33,216 nt of DNA from Verrucomicrobiota bacterium (GTDB lineage: Bacteria; Verrucomicrobiota; Verrucomicrobiia; Chthoniobacterales; UBA10450): positions 1-33,216 of the forward strand of contig QHQO01000122.1 in NCBI GenBank assembly GCA_003221195.1. The letters run 5' to 3'. The position numbers and the translations under genes were made by a program. Under the pieces are notes generated by a model. The model ran no database searches. It worked only from the letters and a program-made list of their open reading frames with translations, and was not told the DNA's origin. Of the stretch, positions 30,017 through 33,216 are shown piece after piece (position 1 is the stretch's first letter; each line of letters starts with the position of its first letter).

Positions 30017-31476
30017 TCGCTATCTGGTTCTTCCACCGGCAGCTTCGCCTTTTTCCATGCTTCCCAGCTACCAGGAACATTCCAAAGGTCGGTGAACCCT
30101 TGCGGTTTCAGAATACTGGTGGCAATGCTGGCGCGATAGCCACTGCCGCAGTAAACGGCGGTCGGTTTGTTGCGATCGAGTTCAGCCATTCGTTTGGCAA
30201 GTTCCGGCACAAAAATGTGCTGTGCCCCTGGAACATGTCCCTTCTTCCATTCGCCGGGTGAACGCACATCGATAATCTGCAACTGGGCCTTTCGCTCATT
30301 CAATTCGTGAACGCTCATCTGGCCGATTCTTTCCAGCGCGAATCCCGCCGCGTCCCATGCTTTCATTCCACCAATTAGATACCCGGCGAATTTTGTAAAG
30401 CCGGTGCGTACGAACAGGCGCACGATTCGTTCAAGATCCTCATCGCTTTCCATGACGAGAAGGATCGGTTTTTCCGAGTCAAGCATCCATCCCGCCCAGA
30501 TGGAGAGAATTGGCGTGCCGCCAATGTTGAGCGCGCCCGAAATATGGCCGCCTCCAAACGCAAGCATGTTACGTACATCCACGAGAACGCCAGCCTTCTT
30601 GTCGATTGCTTCCTTGAACGCCTTCGGCGTAAGAGCGGGAACGCGTGGAAGGTTTCCCAGCACTTTTGGCCCCTCCGCGTTCACTCTTTTCATGATCGGA
30701 TAATAATGCGGGACCGGCGGCGCACTGTTGATCGCGTAATCTGTGAAACTTTTCGCGTCGGTGAATTGCAAAAATTTATTAAATTTTCTCTCGTAACCGA
30801 TCGTGCTGCTCAATCGCGATCCAATGTCCGCCCCGCAGGGCGACCCTGCGCCGTGATTGGGATAAATCATCACGTGATCGGGCAGATTTAAATAGAAGTC
30901 GCGCAGGGTATGAAATTGTTGCTCTGCGAGCTGCTTCGTATGTTTCTCGCCTAACAAGTCCGGCCGACCAGCGGATGAAACGAAAAGCGAATCGCCGGTG
31001 AGTACGGCCCAGGGCTCGTCCGGATGATCTGCTTCGGCCAGTAGGTAAGACATATGCTCCGGCGTATGCCCCGGAGTATGCCGCGCTGTTACGAGCACTT
31101 CGCCAAAAGTGAAACGATCGCCATCCTTTATCTTTTCAGGTCCAAAGCCGTATTCAGCGCCGCCTTCTCCACTGGAATAAACCTTTGCCGATTCAAGACG
31201 CGCAGAAAGCTCGCGTGAACCGCTGACTAAATCGGCATGGATATGCGTTTCGAAGATATGCGTGATAGCGAGCCCCGTTTCGCGTGCCATCTCAACATAA
31301 ATCTCAACATCGGCTCTTGGATCGAAAATCGCTCCCACACCTTCGTCGTCGTCGCCAAGGAGGTATGAGAGTTCGGCTATGCCTTCGGTCTGGATTGTTT
31401 TGAAGACAAGCGACACGACGAGATTTAACGCGATGCCCGAATGCCGTGCAAGCTTGCAACTTGCGCCACATTTCAT
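30013..31476 (-). CDS. CstB-like persulfide dioxygenase-sulfurtransferase (MBL + two rhodanese domains)
   Basis: A 487-residue three-domain protein. The metallo-beta-lactamase-fold domain carries THIHADLVSG (His78, His80, Asp82), HTPGHTPEH (His133, His137), LTGDSLFVSSAGRPDL (Asp162) and YPNHGAG (His208), as in ETHE1-type persulfide dioxygenases. The first rhodanese domain (about 285-380) lacks the catalytic Cys (LLVMESDEDLER); the second (about 390-480) has it as Cys443 in AVYCGSGYRAS. This arrangement matches CstB, which oxidises persulfides to sulfite or thiosulfate. The ATG at 31476 gives about 20 extra residues before VSLVFKTIQTEGIAELSYLL; a GTG at 31416 is a good alternative. It is next to a sulfite-oxidase-like gene and coupled to sdhC. 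Confidence 0.9.
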   Translation of the reverse strand: MKCGASCKLARHSGIALNLVVSLVFKTIQTEGIAELSYLLGDDDEGVGAIFDPRADVEIYVEMARETGLAITHIFETHIHADLVSGSRELSARLESAKVYSSGEGGAEYGFGPEKIKDGDRFTFGEVLVTARHTPGHTPEHMSYLLAEADHPDEPWAVLTGDSLFVSSAGRPDLLGEKHTKQLAEQQFHTLRDFYLNLPDHVMIYPNHGAGSPCGADIGSRLSSTIGYERKFNKFLQFTDAKSFTDYAINSAPPVPHYYPIMKRVNAEGPKVLGNLPRVPALTPKAFKEAIDKKAGVLVDVRNMLAFGGGHISGALNIGGTPILSIWAGWMLDSEKPILLVMESDEDLERIVRLFVRTGFTKFAGYLIGGMKAWDAAGFALERIGQMSVHELNERKAQLQIIDVRSPGEWKKGHVPGAQHIFVPELAKRMAELDRNKPTAVYCGSGYRASIATSILKPQGFTDLWNVPGSWEAWKKAKLPVEEPDSE

Positions 31477-31494
31477 TGGCGCTTCGCAGGGCCG

Positions 31495-32574
31495 CTACGG
31501 TCCCACCGTCACCTCAATCGGCAACAAATGATTGATCACGTAGGTGCCTCGGTCAGGATCGCGATGCGCCGGTTGCGTTTGGCCACGTGAATCAGTCGCG
31601 CGAGCAACAAGTGTTTGCTTCCCGGGCGCGGTTGGCGTTTTCCAATTGAATTCCCAAAATCGCCAGGCATTTGCTTTTGATTCCCCGAGTAGTGTCGCCT
31701 CTTTCCACGTCGAGCCCCCGTCGGTGCTCACCTCCACTCGAGCGATTTCGGCATCGCTTGCCCAGGCGGCACCGTGAATCCGCATGGTGGAATTCGCGGG
31801 AACTGTTTCGTTTTGGGACGGCTTGGCGATTTCTGCCTTGACCTGCAGTTCTGTGACCGGACTGAGCTCGGCAGTGTCCTCTCGCCTTTTCCAGTACGCA
31901 TAATCCAGGGTCTGATAATAGCCGGCGAATGGCCGGTCCGTGACGATGATTCGTTGCAACCATTTTACGGAGGCCATGGCGTACCAGCCGGGCACGATCG
32001 CGCGTACCGGAAACCCGTGTTCTGGCGGAACATCGTTGCCGTTCATTCTGTAGGCTAGCAGCACATCGCGTTGAGCTTTCTCCAATGGAATGGAACGGGA
32101 ATAACTCAACTCGCCTGGAGGGCTTTTCGGATCATCGAGCATGCCGTGGTCTACTCCTTCGAAAACAACCTCGCGTGCGTTTGGCCTAACAACTGCGCGA
32201 TGGAGCAGGACTGATAAAGGCACGCCAGTCCACTCAGCAGTGCCGACTGCGCCTAATTCCCATTGCACTCCTTTTACTTTCGGTTCGAGAAAATGTCGAT
32301 TGTTGCCGGCGCACTCCAGCGTCACGGGGACCGTCAGCGATTCTAACTTGAGCAACTCTTCGTAATTAAGCGCGAATGGTTTTTCGACTTCGCCTTCCAC
32401 GTGCAGCCACCACGCGTCCCTGTCGATCTTCGGAATCGGGAAATGCGTTCGTACGTAGAATGATTTAGTCGGCGTGATGAAGCTCTCGACCGTTTCAAAC
32501 GGCATCTCCAAGTTAAGCGGCGCTTCGCTCCGAACGATTCTGCCGTCGCGCAATTGGATGTAGTTTTCTGGCAT
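31495..32574 (-). CDS. Sulfite-oxidase-family molybdopterin enzyme, cytoplasmic
   Basis: A 359-residue protein with the SUOX molybdopterin domain followed by a Mo-co dimerisation (Ig-like) domain. Cys88 in VPVTLECAGNNRHFLEP is the conserved molybdenum ligand; VQWELGAVGTAEWTGVPLSV, GVDHGMLDD, HGFPVRAIVPGWYAMASVKWL and the C-terminal IHGAAWASDAEIARVEVSTD GGSTWKEA are family blocks. There is no Tat or Sec signal, so unlike SorA or YedY it should act in the cytoplasm, where the CstB-like enzyme next to it would release sulfite. It starts 19 bases after hutU and ends 18 bases before the CstB-like gene. Oxidation of sulfite to sulfate is the likely reaction; its electron acceptor is unknown. Confidence 0.9.
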   Translation of the reverse strand: MPENYIQLRDGRIVRSEAPLNLEMPFETVESFITPTKSFYVRTHFPIPKIDRDAWWLHVEGEVEKPFALNYEELLKLESLTVPVTLECAGNNRHFLEPKVKGVQWELGAVGTAEWTGVPLSVLLHRAVVRPNAREVVFEGVDHGMLDDPKSPPGELSYSRSIPLEKAQRDVLLAYRMNGNDVPPEHGFPVRAIVPGWYAMASVKWLQRIIVTDRPFAGYYQTLDYAYWKRREDTAELSPVTELQVKAEIAKPSQNETVPANSTMRIHGAAWASDAEIARVEVSTDGGSTWKEATLLGESKANAWRFWEFNWKTPTAPGKQTLVARATDSRGQTQPAHRDPDRGTYVINHLLPIEVTVGP

Positions 32575-32593
32575 GAAGTCTTAAAGCAAAATA

Positions 32594-33216
32594 CTAGTCT
32601 CGCGGTTGAGGCGGCATCGGGATCTCGATGTTGTGCTCAGCTGCGAATTCGATCGCGCGCGAGTAGCCGGCATCCGCGTGACGAAGAACACCCATGCCAG
32701 GGTCGCTGGTGAGGACACGCTCAAGGCGGCGTGTGGAGTTATCGGTACCGTCGGCGACGACAACCATCCCAGCGTGCTGTGAGAAACCGATGCCCACGCC
32801 GCCGCCGTTGTGGATCGACACCCAGGATGCGCCTGCTGCAGTGTTAATCAGCGCATTAAGCAGCGGCCAATCTGCGATAGCATCGCTGCCGTCGAGCATC
32901 CCTTCGGTTTCGCGATTGGGCGATGCGACCGAACCCGCGTCGAGATGATCGCGTCCAATCACAATCGGCGCTTTGATTTCGCCGCGCTTCACCAGTTCGT
33001 TGATGGCAATGCCGAACTCGGCCCGTTCGCCGTATCCGAGCCAGCAAATCCGAGCCGGCAAACCTTGAAACTGAATTCGTTCACGGGCGAGCTTCATCCA
33101 GCGAGCGAGCGTTTGGTTTTTCGGAAATAGTTCGAGCGCGAGTTTGTCCGTGCGGGCAATGTCGTTGGCATCACCGCTCAATGCCACCCAGCGAAACGGG
33201 CCGCGTCCTTCGCAAA
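32594..33216 (-). CDS. hutU: Urocanate hydratase (C-terminal part; start outside window)
   Basis: The visible 207 codons begin [20 protein letters not shown] at the window edge and end [31 protein letters not shown]-like sequence ([20 protein letters not shown]) carries the conserved catalytic-region cysteine, and [20 protein letters not shown] and [20 protein letters not shown] are urocanase hallmarks. The enzyme hydrates urocanate to imidazolone propionate in histidine degradation, using NAD as prosthetic group. It precedes the sulfite-oxidase-like gene by 19 bases in the same direction, so they may be cotranscribed; no functional link is apparent. Confidence 0.95.
   Translation of the reverse strand, partial: CEGRGPFRWVALSGDANDIARTDKLALELFPKNQTLARWMKLARERIQFQGLPARICWLGYGERAEFGIAINELVKRGEIKAPIVIGRDHLDAGSVASPNRETEGMLDGSDAIADWPLLNALINTAAGASWVSIHNGGGVGIGFSQHAGMVVVADGTDNSTRRLERVLTSDPGMGVLRHADAGYSRAIEFAAEHNIEIPMPPQPRD

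Noticed and set aside
1-33216. Search by eye for CRISPR arrays, transposase genes, prophage genes and rRNA.
   Set aside because: No regularly spaced direct repeats, DDE motifs, phage structural genes or rRNA segments were recognised.

Overview
The window reads as a chromosomal stretch of a free-living Gram-negative bacterium, most likely a soil or sediment member of Verrucomicrobiota (Chthoniobacterales-like). That placement is inference. It rests on the overall gene flavour (class I aldolase, zinc-less short MetG, class I-type heavy-metal RND system), on interspersed short repeats of a kind I associate with these genomes (GCGCACGCGTC arms, GGCAAGCG/CGCTTGCC hairpins, degenerate ATGACGAA-type and GTTAAAAAG-type spacer repeats), and on the presence of an outer-membrane efflux channel. 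There is no rRNA, tRNA, CRISPR array, phage or insertion sequence that I can recognise. Layout: (1) 1-1431, a minus-strand arsenic operon: DUF6428 protein, ArsR, thioredoxin-type ArsC and the start of an aquaporin, headed by a strong ArsR-like palindrome. (2) 1540-11002, a copper/silver-efflux island, nearly all minus strand. It runs from a secreted Cys-rich protein through CusC, CusB and CusA (start/stop overlaps of 4 bases), then a 33-residue Met-rich membrane peptide, a DUF318/ArsP-type permease and a short CDF-like transporter; a secreted metallothionein-like peptide lies convergently on the plus strand. (3) 11165-12223, class I fructose-bisphosphate aldolase. (4) 12414-14748, a CopA-type copper ATPase followed by a convergent second Cys-rich secreted peptide. 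(5) 14864-16528, metG. (6) 16530-20436, a compact minus-strand housekeeping operon: CPBP protease, ComF, AccD, FolC, ending in a long hairpin. (7) 20463-24299, a plus-strand operon: conserved small protein, BioA, TlyA, NadK, then degraded-looking sequence and a small membrane protein. (8) 24300-25178, a spacer and a secreted hypothetical protein. (9) 25436-33216, one long minus-strand run: urocanase (partial), cytoplasmic sulfite-oxidase-like molybdoenzyme, CstB-like persulfide dioxygenase/rhodanese, then SdhC-SdhA-[four-helix protein]-SdhB and a TPR-like protein. How the genes fit together: regions 1, 2 and 4 form a metal-resistance block in which arsenate is reduced, arsenite leaves by an aquaporin, and copper or silver is pumped out of the cytoplasm by CopA and out of the periplasm by CusCBA. 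Several very small Met- or Cys-rich exported peptides probably act as metal buffers. The last region couples sulfane-sulfur and sulfite oxidation genes translationally to a membrane-anchored succinate dehydrogenase whose anchor carries an unusual Cys/His set. The most striking structural observations are the CusA fused to an extra transmembrane helix plus YtkA-like domain; the four-helix-bundle gene set almost flush between perfect 21-bp inverted repeats inside the sdh operon; and the 28-nt inverted repeat after folC whose four mismatches all become G-U pairs in the minus-strand transcript. All functional calls come from reading the sequence; no database search was run.
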